Source of the DNA: Candidatus Adiutrix sp.
GTDB taxonomy: Bacteria > Desulfobacterota > Desulfarculia > Adiutricales > Adiutricaceae
Assembly: GCA_031283395.1 (NCBI GenBank)
Contig: JAITBV010000290.1
Span: forward strand, 1-11,545
Reading direction: 5' to 3'
Length of the DNA: 11,545 nt
The translations under genes and the position numbers were made by a program. The notes beneath the pieces were generated by a model. It saw only the letters and a list, made by a program, of their open reading frames with translations, was not told where the DNA came from and did no database searches. Positions 1-6,148 of this stretch are shown in pieces. Position 1 is the first letter of the stretch, and every line of letters starts with the position of its first letter.

Positions 1-827
1 TCTATTTTGGATACGGATTTGATGACGGCTATCTTTTCGCCGTTGGCCCTCCTGAATATCCGCTCGCTACGGTCTATCTCCTGATTCAATTCCATGATCG
101 GGCATCTTTCCGTCGTGCAGAACACTTCATTGCATTTTTTCCCAAGCATTGTTTCCATACCGCTGCCGAACATGCTGGCGGCGGCCGGATTTACGACTAA
201 TAATTCGCGGGTTTCAGCGTCGATAATGACAATGCCGCTTTCGACACGATTCCAAATCGTTTCCAGTTGTTCTTGAGTCTGTTTCTTTTCCGTTATGTCC
301 GCCAAGGCGCCGGCCACACATATCGGGGCGCCGGCGGGGCTACGCATCGTGGTGCCAAAAGCTTGAAAATATCGGTATTTTCCGTTTTTCATCCTCATTC
401 GGTAGGTGACATCAAAAATCGTTTTACCAGAATAGTCGTTAAGATGACTCTTTAAAGCGTTCAAGGCCCTTTCTTTATCATCGGGGTGGAGACGGTCGCT
501 CCAGCTTGACAGGACGTTCGGAAAATCGTTCTCATCGGCATAGCCGAGCATATTGCGGAATTCCTGCGAATAGGTGAGTCTGTTCTTGGAGCTTAGGGGG
601 TCGCCATCCAAAATATCCATGTCCCATAGCGCCAATTCAAGCGCGTCGCTGGTCAATTTATACTTCATCAACCCATAGCCCACTGCGGTTTTATAGTTGT
701 GAAGCGCCGTGCCTAACAATCGGTCCGCTTCCTGGAGTGATTTTTTGTCGGAAAAATTGTGGTAATCATAGGGGTTCATATAGCCGGACCCGGCCAGGGG
801 TTCTGATTCGCTCTTTACGCTAGACAT
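1..827 (-). CDS. Multi-PAS sensor protein, N-terminal part (runs off left edge)
   Basis: The reverse strand is open from an ATG at 825-827 to the window edge, giving 275 residues with no stop. An AGGTGG Shine-Dalgarno sequence (833-838) lies five bases upstream and supports this start. Residues ~1-60 have no recognisable domain. Residues ~61-184 look like a PAS domain of the PAS_3 type ending in a PAC segment (TYRMRMKNGKYRYF at 141-154, then GALADITEKK). Residues ~187-275 begin a second PAS domain (SGIVIIDAETRELLVVNPAA) with three close cysteines, C232, C237 and C242, in CNEVFCTTERCPI. No transmembrane segment is visible, so this part is probably cytoplasmic. The output domain (histidine kinase, GGDEF or other) is outside the window, so the signalling class is unknown. 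Codon use is less GC-rich than in the capsule genes. It has its own promoter and is probably not part of the capsule operon, though it is co-oriented with kpsE. Confidence 0.85.
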   Translation of the reverse strand, partial: MSSVKSESEPLAGSGYMNPYDYHNFSDKKSLQEADRLLGTALHNYKTAVGYGLMKYKLTSDALELALWDMDILDGDPLSSKNRLTYSQEFRNMLGYADENDFPNVLSSWSDRLHPDDKERALNALKSHLNDYSGKTIFDVTYRMRMKNGKYRYFQAFGTTMRSPAGAPICVAGALADITEKKQTQEQLETIWNRVESGIVIIDAETRELLVVNPAAASMFGSGMETMLGKKCNEVFCTTERCPIMELNQEIDRSERIFRRANGEKIAVIKSVSKI

Positions 828-832
828 CCCTT

Positions 833-838
833 CCACCT
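833..838 (-). promoter_or_regulatory. Ribosome binding site of the PAS sensor gene
   Basis: AGGTGG on the minus strand, five bases before the ATG at 825-827. It fixes the start of the PAS protein and separates it from the 19-codon ORF upstream. Confidence 0.6.
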
Positions 839-855
839 CGTTTCCCTGATAGTTT

Positions 856-915
856 TTACCTGTTTTCGGCGGCCGCCAGGTCGGTATTGCCTATCCAGCG
901 CATAAAAATATTCAT
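856..915 (-). other. 19-codon ORF just downstream of the promoter, possible gene remnant
   Basis: The minus strand reads MNIFMRWIGNTDLAAAENR and then TAA. The ATG (913-915) lies only five bases after the TATAAT box, so a transcript from that promoter would begin at or next to the ATG, and there is no room for a Shine-Dalgarno sequence. From memory, a W-I-G-x-T-D-L N-terminus resembles the opening strand of CARF/RtcR-type regulators. If so, this could be the stub of a gene that decayed or was replaced. It could equally be chance coding in a 5' leader. Function is unknown. Confidence 0.25.
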
Positions 916-920
916 AGTTT

Positions 921-949
921 ATTATACCATATTTCTTAGGCAATCACAA
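921..949 (-). promoter_or_regulatory. Sigma70-like promoter for the PAS sensor gene
   Basis: On the minus strand there is a perfect TATAAT -10 box (921-926) and a TTGTGA -35 box (944-949; four of six consensus bases) with the optimal 17-base spacer. It lies in a locally AT-rich stretch, about 94 bases upstream of the PAS start codon. The expected transcription start is near 914-915. It is the best-scoring promoter by eye in the window. Confidence 0.65.
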
Positions 950-979
950 AATAATTCACCCGTAATCGACGGCGATGGG

Positions 980-1003
980 CCGCGCCTTAAGACCGCGCCT
1001 TAA
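980..1003. repeat. 11-bp direct repeat (CCGCGCCTTAA x2)
   Basis: CCGCGCCTTAA occurs at 980-990 and again at 993-1003, separated by GA, so the period is 13 bases. It lies between the kpsE stop and the PAS promoter. It could be an operator half-site pair or a small tandem duplication. I see no convincing hairpin-plus-U-tract terminator in this 207-bp intergenic region (828-1034). Confidence 0.45.
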
Positions 1004-1034
1004 TGCGGGCGGCAATTTATAAAAATGCGAGGCT

Positions 1035-2237
1035 TTAAAACCCGGCGTGTTCGCGAACGGCGGCCGTTATCAGCGAGCCCAGCCCCAAAAGCAGCATGGT
1101 CCCCAGGAAAGTAAGGAAGGTTGACTTGAGAATGGGCGGATAGAGCGATTCGTCCGGCAGAAGCGGCGGCTCGAAAGCCACCAGATAGCGGTTTTTGGCG
1201 TCACTGCGGATGCGGGCCGCCTCCAGGGTGGCCAGGGCGGCGGTGTATTGCTGGCGGGCGAATTCCTCCTCCAACTGCATATTTTCCAGCGCCCCCACCA
1301 CCGCGCTGAAATATTCCCGATCCTGACTTTCGGCGTTCATGCCCGACAATTTGCCGCGCTCCGAGGCCAACTGGTCGTTGATGGCCGAAAGCCGCCTTTT
1401 CAGGGTCTCCACCGCCGGGGAGTCGTCTCTCATATAGGCCCGGGCCTCCTTTAGTTCCGCCGCCGTTTTGGCCGCCTCAACTTCCAGGTTGACGATGATG
1501 GTCTGCAAGGTTTCAGCCGCGGTCTGGGCCGAGATATGGGTCGTCTTTTCCCGCATCTGCCGCATGGCGGCGTGGGCCCGGCTCAGGCGTTCCTCGGCCG
1601 TTTTGACCTCGGCCTGGGCCATGTCCAGGGAATCCTGGTGGCCGCGCCGGTTCATCTCGTTTATCAGGGCCTCGCTGTATTCAATGAGCAGTTTATTTAT
1701 CCTTTGGGCCATTTCCGGGGTATAGGCCTTGACCTGACAGGAGATGAGGCCGGTGTCACGGTCGAAATCCAGTTTCACCACCCAGGCCCAGTAGTCCAGT
1801 ATGTCTTCCTGAGTTGCCCGCCCGGACAGGCGGGAGATAAGGTCGCGCCCGGTATCCTGAAAATGCTCCTTAAGGCCCAGCCGGGCGTCTATTTTGGAGA
1901 AAATGTCCCAGGAAACGACGTATTGGGCGATAAGGTAGGAATCACCGGCGGTCGAATTGTCGCCGCGTCCGACAAATTGCTGGATCAAGTCAAAACCGCC
2001 CACCAGGCCGCCGCCCGCTTCCATGTTCCGGATGGCGAATTTGGACATCGATATGTACATGGGGGAAGCCAGAAGGGCCGTATAGATAAAAACCAGCAGA
2101 GCCGGGGACAGGGTCAGGAGAAAGAAGCGGCGCAGGGAAATGGTCCAGAGGTTTTCATGAAACCGCCGCTGAATATTCCTCAATAAATCGCGCCAGGGCT
2201 GCCTGAGCCATCTTCTGGGAAAAGTCCATCGAGTCAT
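1035..2237 (-). CDS. kpsE: Capsule polysaccharide export inner-membrane/periplasmic adaptor, KpsE/BexC/CtrB family
   Basis: A 400-residue protein, close to the usual KpsE length of about 380. The layout is diagnostic: a basic cytoplasmic N-terminus (1-37), a membrane segment (~38-60), a long periplasmic region with a helical coiled-coil stretch (~197-300), a proline-rich segment before the second membrane helix (FEPPLLPDESLYPP, 355-368), a C-terminal membrane segment (~371-393), and a short basic tail. In this PCP family the protein links the KpsMT ABC transporter to the outer-membrane-side partner KpsD, carrying polymer across the periplasm. There is no C-terminal kinase domain, unlike Wzc, which fits the ABC-dependent pathway. 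It is the last gene of the minus-strand operon. The ATG lies 19 bases after the kpsT stop, with only a weak GGGAAAGCGGG purine-rich sequence before it, so it probably depends on transcription and ribosome flow from kpsT. Confidence 0.92.
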   Translation of the reverse strand: MTRWTFPRRWLRQPWRDLLRNIQRRFHENLWTISLRRFFLLTLSPALLVFIYTALLASPMYISMSKFAIRNMEAGGGLVGGFDLIQQFVGRGDNSTAGDSYLIAQYVVSWDIFSKIDARLGLKEHFQDTGRDLISRLSGRATQEDILDYWAWVVKLDFDRDTGLISCQVKAYTPEMAQRINKLLIEYSEALINEMNRRGHQDSLDMAQAEVKTAEERLSRAHAAMRQMREKTTHISAQTAAETLQTIIVNLEVEAAKTAAELKEARAYMRDDSPAVETLKRRLSAINDQLASERGKLSGMNAESQDREYFSAVVGALENMQLEEEFARQQYTAALATLEAARIRSDAKNRYLVAFEPPLLPDESLYPPILKSTFLTFLGTMLLLGLGSLITAAVREHAGF

Positions 2238-2256
2238 GGGCCGGCCCGCTTTCCCG

Positions 2257-2955
2257 TTAGCGCCCGTCGGTCCCGGTCATTTGGAAGACGGCCGGCGTCC
2301 GGCAGATTTGCTGGTAATGCTCAATGGCCTGGTCCATGTCCGGGAAGGGCTTCAACTCCCCCTGGTCGAGCACCAGGGCCTCCTGGCAATAGGTTTTGAT
2401 GGTCTGGATACTGTGGGAAACCACCAAAAGTGTGGCCCGCCCGCGACGTTCCTCAAATACTTTCTGGGCTTTGGCCTTGAACGAGGCATCGCCCACGGCG
2501 GTGACCTCGTCGATCAGATAGAAATCGAATTCCATGGCCATGCTGAGGCCGAAGGCCAGTTTGGCCGACATGCCCGAGGAATAGGTTTTCACCGGTATGT
2601 CCATATAGGGGCCGAGTTCTGAAAAGTCGGCCACGAAATCGGTGACTTTTTTGATCGGAGCCCCATAGATACGGCAGACGAAGCGCAGGTTTTCCCGGCC
2701 GGTCAGATGGCTGTGGAAGCAGCCGGAAAAGCCGATGGGCCAGGAAAGGCGGCTGCTCCTGATGACCTGGCCGCTGTCAGGCGGCTCATTGCCGCCGATG
2801 ATGTTGATCAGGGTCGATTTGCCGGCCCCGTTGCGTCCCAGGATGCCGGTGTTGCGGCCTGGTTCAAAGATATGGCTGACGCCATTGAGCACCAGGCGGC
2901 GCTGGTTTTTGTTTTTGATGTGAAAAGTTTTGCGCACCCGGCGCAACTCGATCAT
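2257..2955 (-). CDS. kpsT: Capsule polysaccharide ABC transporter ATP-binding protein, KpsT family
   Basis: A 232-residue ABC ATPase, normal for KpsT. Visible motifs are Walker A GRNGAGKST (40-48), a signature-like YSSGM (125-129), Walker B FDFYLIDE (143-150) with catalytic E150, the D-loop region AVGD (153-156), and switch histidine H181 in VVSHS. The short signature and the E-V-T-A-V-G-D run are typical of polysaccharide exporters of the KpsT/Wzt type. It would drive export of capsular polymer with KpsM on the cytoplasmic face. The ATG at 2953-2955 is preferred because MIELRRVRKTF is the normal family start and GGGGAG (2963-2968) lies seven bases upstream. The same frame stays open to 3363, but that stretch overlaps kpsM out of frame and has no ABC features. 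It sits between kpsM (53-bp gap) and kpsE (19-bp gap). Confidence 0.96.
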   Translation of the reverse strand: MIELRRVRKTFHIKNKNQRRLVLNGVSHIFEPGRNTGILGRNGAGKSTLINIIGGNEPPDSGQVIRSSRLSWPIGFSGCFHSHLTGRENLRFVCRIYGAPIKKVTDFVADFSELGPYMDIPVKTYSSGMSAKLAFGLSMAMEFDFYLIDEVTAVGDASFKAKAQKVFEERRGRATLLVVSHSIQTIKTYCQEALVLDQGELKPFPDMDQAIEHYQQICRTPAVFQMTGTDGR

Positions 2956-3008
2956 GTCCCCGCTCCCCGGCTTTGACGGCCGGCCTGAAATAGCTTTTTG
3001 ATCAAGCC

Positions 3009-3782
3009 CTAACGGGTATATGTTCGCACATAGCGTTCCAAAAGTAAACCCAAAGTCAGGAGAAGAAGAACGGTCAGGGCCAAATAGAGAGGCTCGATCG
3101 CCGCCGCCTGGTAAGCGGGGTTCAGGCCCAGGCGGGTCAGTTCTATGATCTGCAGAATGGGGTTCCAGGCCACGTATTTCTGGATGGCCGGAGGCATGAC
3201 GCTGACGGAGAAAAATATGCCCGAGACGAAGAACAAAAGCCGGAAAACAAGAGGCACGAGTTTTTCCAGGGACGAGAAAATGACGTTCAGGGCGGCCAAT
3301 AAACTGCCCAGGCCCAGGCCGAAAAGGACGGTCAGGCCCAAGGCGGCCAAAAGTATGGCCCAATTGGGATCAGGGGACGTTTGCCCCAGGGCCATGCTGG
3401 CCGCGATGATCAGGGAGGCGACGACGATTTCCGTGGCCGTGCTGACCCCGGCCCGGGCCAGCATCACGTCCAGGGGGGTCACCTGGGGGAAAGTCAGAAG
3501 AGCCCGGTTGCCGCTGATGGCGTGCATGGAGCTGTTGACGATACGGTTTATTATAAACCAGATAGTGAAACCCGAAACCAGGAAGACCGCGATGGACATG
3601 CCGTGGGGCGGCCTGGTCCCGAGCATGGCCCGGAGGAGCCAGAAGACGGCCACGCCGAAGCAGTTGTTGATGAGGGCCCAGAGATAGCCCAGGCGGGCGC
3701 CGCCGTAAAGGGTATGGATCTCCCGCAGCATCAGGGCCCAGACGACCCGGCCCTGGACAGCCCAGGCGGAAGAGGTGGTCAT
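3009..3782 (-). CDS. kpsM: Capsule polysaccharide ABC-2 transporter permease, KpsM family
   Basis: A 257-residue integral inner-membrane protein, the expected size for KpsM. The N-terminus carries the family's amphipathic segment (LMLREIHTLYGGARLGYLWA, 17-36), followed by about six hydrophobic helices (~33-53, 62-80, 114-134, 142-165, 176-196, 231-248). The segment NPILQIIELTR (207-217) before the last helix is a conserved feature of these permeases. With KpsT it forms the inner-membrane channel for finished, lipid-linked capsular polymer. The start codon overlaps the stop of the upstream small lipoprotein gene as ATGA (3779-3782), so the two are probably translationally coupled. The ATPase and adaptor genes follow downstream in the same operon. 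Confidence 0.95.
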   Translation of the reverse strand: MTTSSAWAVQGRVVWALMLREIHTLYGGARLGYLWALINNCFGVAVFWLLRAMLGTRPPHGMSIAVFLVSGFTIWFIINRIVNSSMHAISGNRALLTFPQVTPLDVMLARAGVSTATEIVVASLIIAASMALGQTSPDPNWAILLAALGLTVLFGLGLGSLLAALNVIFSSLEKLVPLVFRLLFFVSGIFFSVSVMPPAIQKYVAWNPILQIIELTRLGLNPAYQAAAIEPLYLALTVLLLLTLGLLLERYVRTYTR

Positions 3783-4174
3783 AGGGGCCGGGATCGGTCG
3801 CCGGCCGGGATGAAGATGTCCGGGGCCGTGGCCCAGCGGCCCTTTCCGTCTTGGCAGACGGCCAGGTCACGGTGTTGGCCGGTGACGGCGATGAAGGCCG
3901 CCCGGCGGCAGGTCTGGCCCAGGGCCGAGAGGTATTTCTCGCCAAAAACGGCCCGGCCCGGTCCCCAAGGACCCTCAAGCATATCGACCTGGCCGGTGGT
4001 CCCGAAGGCGGCTGCGGCGGCCAGGGGATCGTCGGCCGGGGCGGGGCTATTCAGGCCGGAGGTCCGCAACTGGCCGGAACCGACGCAGGCGAGGCTAAAA
4101 AAAACCGCCACCACTGCCAAAGTCCACCTAGCCCGCCGCCAAGCCCGGGGGCCGTTTTTCAGAGCGCAAGTCAC
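3779..4174 (-). CDS. Small putative lipoprotein/exported protein, first gene of the capsule export operon
   Basis: 131 residues from a GTG start at 4172-4174. The N-terminus is a signal sequence: basic RAWRRAR (10-16), hydrophobic WTLAVVAVFFSLA (17-29), and an imperfect lipobox ending at C30. The mature part has a low-complexity Ala/Pro stretch (40-60) and then a compact domain with a cysteine pair (C89 in GQTCRRA, C107 in LAVCQDG) and a following G-x-W. That tail faintly resembles the end of 17-kDa common-antigen-type surface proteins (C...C..DG.W), but this is only an inference by eye. The frame continues upstream to an ATG at 4252. GTG is preferred because it gives a clean signal peptide and has AGAGGA five bases upstream. 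Its stop overlaps the kpsM start (ATGA), implying a role tied to capsule export, perhaps as an outer-membrane or periplasmic accessory. Function not recognised. Confidence 0.72.
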   Translation of the reverse strand: MTCALKNGPRAWRRARWTLAVVAVFFSLACVGSGQLRTSGLNSPAPADDPLAAAAAFGTTGQVDMLEGPWGPGRAVFGEKYLSALGQTCRRAAFIAVTGQHRDLAVCQDGKGRWATAPDIFIPAGDRSRPL

Positions 4175-4179
4175 GTTTT

Positions 4180-4185
4180 TCCTCT
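4180..4185 (-). promoter_or_regulatory. Ribosome binding site deciding the GTG start of the lipoprotein gene
   Basis: AGAGGA on the minus strand, five bases before GTG 4172-4174. The in-frame ATG at 4252 has no comparable site and would add 26 residues ahead of the signal peptide. Confidence 0.6.
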
Positions 4186-4236
4186 GGCCCGAAGATACTA
4201 TAAATCGGCCGGCGACGCAACAGGTGCCAGGACGTA

Positions 4237-4265
4237 TTGCTTTGAAAGGCATTTTCAGGTAAAAT
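4237..4265 (+). promoter_or_regulatory. Candidate sigma70-like promoter for kpsD-PKS
   Basis: TTGCTT (4237-4242) and TAAAAT (4260-4265) are separated by exactly 17 bases, in the 135-bp region between the two divergent arms. The -10 matches five of six consensus bases and the -35 matches three. The expected transcription start is near 4272, leaving a leader of about 38 bases before the kpsD ATG. A minus-strand promoter for the lipoprotein-kps operon must lie in or near the same region, but I could not choose one with confidence. Confidence 0.45.
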
Positions 4266-4297
4266 AGCTAGATTCTCATAGGCCGAGCCATAAAGGC

Positions 4298-4302
4298 AAG
4301 GA
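4298..4302 (+). promoter_or_regulatory. Ribosome binding site of kpsD
   Basis: AAGGA, seven bases before the ATG at 4310-4312. This spacing favours ATG 4310 over the adjacent in-frame TTG at 4307. Confidence 0.6.
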
Positions 4303-4309
4303 ATGATTG

Positions 4310-6130
4310 ATGAAACTCTGTGAAAGTTGGCCGGGACCTGGCTTGACGAATCGCCTCTTTTTCGGCTTCCGGCCCTTTGAACCGCCGCGCCCCAGGCCGG
4401 CGCTTCCGCTGGCGCTGTTTTTTGCCATTTTTATGTTTGATGCCGGCCATTTATTGGCCCAAGGCCTGGAGACTCCCTCTTCCCTGGCGCCCACCACGCC
4501 CCCCTCACTGGCCTCACCCGCTTCGCCCGGGCGCTCTGAACCGCCGGTGGACCCGGCCGCCCGGCCGGAACTCTTCCCCAGCCCGGCCCGTGATTACCCC
4601 CCGGCCTGGGCCCATAGCCCCTTCGACGGGTCGTTGAAAAACTTAAGGCCCTTCGGGAGCAACCTGTTCACGGGTAAATTCGCCACCAGCTATTTCGACA
4701 ATCTCAACCAGGAATACCGGATAACCCCGGGCGACCGGGTGGCCGTGCGCCTGTGGGGGGCCAAAAGTTTTGACGAAATATTGCCCGTGGACCAGCAGGG
4801 CAACCTCTTTCTGCCGGAAGTCGGCCCGGTGCATGTCCAGGGCCTAACCCAGGACCAATTGACCGCCGCGGTAAAAAGACAGTTGGCCACTGTCTTCACC
4901 GGCAACGTGGATGTCTATGTGAACCTTTTGACCGCCCAGCCGGTGGCCGTCTATGTCACCGGGTTCGTCAACAAGCCCGGCCGCTACGCCGGGGGCGTCA
5001 CCGAGTCCCCCCTTTACTACCTCGACCAGGCCGGAGGCGTCAACAACCTCAAGGGCAGCTATCGCCGCCTGGAAATCAGGCGGGGCGGACGGGCTTTGGC
5101 CTCGATGGACCTTTACGGCTTCATCCTCAACGGCGATCTGCCTGGTGTGCGGATGGAGGACGGTGACGTCATAGTGGTGAGGCAAAAAGGGCCCAGCGTG
5201 GCCGCCGTCGGCCGGTTGCCGGAACCGGCTCTCTACGAACTGGCGGGCGACCGGACGAAGGGAGAGCTGTTGGTCAGGCTGGCCTCTCCCCTGAACAGCG
5301 TCACCCACGCCAGTATTTCCGGGGTCCGGAACCGGGCGCCTTACCGGGCCCACCTGACCCTGGACGCGTTTCGCGACTTCGTTCTGCAGGACAACGACAC
5401 GGTGGAGTTCCAGGCCGCCGGGGTGGGTGAAGCCATAATGGTCAATGTGGCCGGCGCGGTCGGCGACGGGGCTTCGGCCCATCATCTCGTCCGCAAGGGT
5501 GTCACCCTTAGGTCCCTGTTGCCCTATGTGGCCGTGGATGAAGCCACGGCCGACCACGCCTCGCTCTATCTGCGCCGGCCCCGGGTGGCCGAGGAGCAGA
5601 AAAAGGCCATCGAGGACGCCTTGAGGCGCTTGGAACAGAGCGTTCTGACCGCCACTTCCTCCTCGGCGGAAGAAGCCGGAATACGGGTCCGGGAGGCGGA
5701 ATTGGTGAGCAATTTCGTCCAAAGGGCTTCCACGGTCCAACCCAACGGGATCGTGGTGGTCAGCCGGAAAGGCGAAGTGGCGGACCTGATCCTAGAAGAC
5801 GGCGACACCATAGTCATACCTCAGAAAAGCGGGGTGGTGCTGGTCTCAGGCGAGGTGATCATGCCCAACAGCCTGGCTTGGGCCGCCAATATGAGCCTTA
5901 AGGACTACATAGCCGGGGCGGGAGGCTACACCGACCGGGCCGACCGGGGCAACATTCTGGCCATCAAGCCCAGCGGGGAAGTGGTTTCGGCCCGCAGCGC
6001 CGGGGTGGGCCCCGGCGACCGGCTGTTGGTGCTGCCTGCCTATGACACCAAGAATATGCAGTTAGTTAAGGACATCACCCAGGTCTTGTACCAGATAGCC
6101 GTGGCCACCGGCGTGGTGCTGAGATTGTAA
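4310..6130 (+). CDS. kpsD: Capsule polysaccharide export protein, KpsD family (Poly_export/SLBB)
   Basis: 606 residues, somewhat longer than the ~560 of E. coli KpsD. An arginine-rich N-terminus and hydrophobic PALPLALFFAIFMF (30-43) end in a likely signal peptidase I site near LLAQ (48-51). There is no lipobox cysteine, as in KpsD and unlike Wza. After a Pro/Ala-rich stretch, the Poly_export domain begins near residue 130 (EYRITPGDRVAVRLWGAKSF). SLBB-type beta-grasp segments follow near 209 (VAVYVTGFVNKPGRYAGG), 380 (VNVAGAVGDGASA) and 510 (VVLVSGEVIMPNSLAW). A helical insert with EEAGIRVREAELVSNFV, then VQPNG and the C-terminal YQIAVATGVVLRL, match KpsD as I remember it. The protein acts in the periplasm/outer membrane as the exit component for polymer delivered by KpsMTE. 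It heads the plus-strand arm, divergent from kpsMTE, and its TAA is followed after 18 bases by the PKS gene. Confidence 0.95.
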   Translation: MKLCESWPGPGLTNRLFFGFRPFEPPRPRPALPLALFFAIFMFDAGHLLAQGLETPSSLAPTTPPSLASPASPGRSEPPVDPAARPELFPSPARDYPPAWAHSPFDGSLKNLRPFGSNLFTGKFATSYFDNLNQEYRITPGDRVAVRLWGAKSFDEILPVDQQGNLFLPEVGPVHVQGLTQDQLTAAVKRQLATVFTGNVDVYVNLLTAQPVAVYVTGFVNKPGRYAGGVTESPLYYLDQAGGVNNLKGSYRRLEIRRGGRALASMDLYGFILNGDLPGVRMEDGDVIVVRQKGPSVAAVGRLPEPALYELAGDRTKGELLVRLASPLNSVTHASISGVRNRAPYRAHLTLDAFRDFVLQDNDTVEFQAAGVGEAIMVNVAGAVGDGASAHHLVRKGVTLRSLLPYVAVDEATADHASLYLRRPRVAEEQKKAIEDALRRLEQSVLTATSSSAEEAGIRVREAELVSNFVQRASTVQPNGIVVVSRKGEVADLILEDGDTIVIPQKSGVVLVSGEVIMPNSLAWAANMSLKDYIAGAGGYTDRADRGNILAIKPSGEVVSARSAGVGPGDRLLVLPAYDTKNMQLVKDITQVLYQIAVATGVVLRL

Positions 6131-6148
6131 TTTTTAAGGCTTTTTCCC

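Noticed and set aside
964..1015. Rho-independent terminator after kpsE
   Set aside because: GC-rich segments exist, but I could not pair them into a good hairpin followed by a T-run on the minus strand.
1536..2186. A 216-codon plus-strand open frame inside kpsE
   Set aside because: Antisense shadow of kpsE. Composition is biased and no signal peptide or motif is seen.
2956..3363. N-terminal extension of kpsT (same frame open upstream to 3363)
   Set aside because: It overlaps kpsM out of frame, its translation is Arg/Pro/Gly-rich with no domain, and the ATG at 2955 has a good ribosome site and the normal family N-terminus.
4192..4220. Minus-strand promoter candidate TTGCGT-17-TATCTT for the lipoprotein-kps operon
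   Set aside because: The predicted transcription start would fall on the AGAGGA ribosome site of the first gene, and the -10 match is weak. A TATAGT at 4197-4202 is better placed but has no -35.
4175..4252. Longer start (ATG at 4252) for the small lipoprotein
   Set aside because: It would put 26 residues in front of the signal peptide and has no good ribosome site. GTG 4174 has AGAGGA five bases upstream.
3381..4262. A 293-codon plus-strand open frame across kpsM and the lipoprotein gene
   Set aside because: It runs antisense through two supported genes and the translation is low-complexity, rich in Gly, Asp, His and Arg.
4266..4309. ops/JUMPstart element expected upstream of many capsule operons
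   Set aside because: I looked for GGCGGTAG and related motifs ahead of kpsD and found none.
4844..5740. A 298-codon open frame on the minus strand inside kpsD
   Set aside because: Shadow of the well-supported kpsD frame; it shows no family features.
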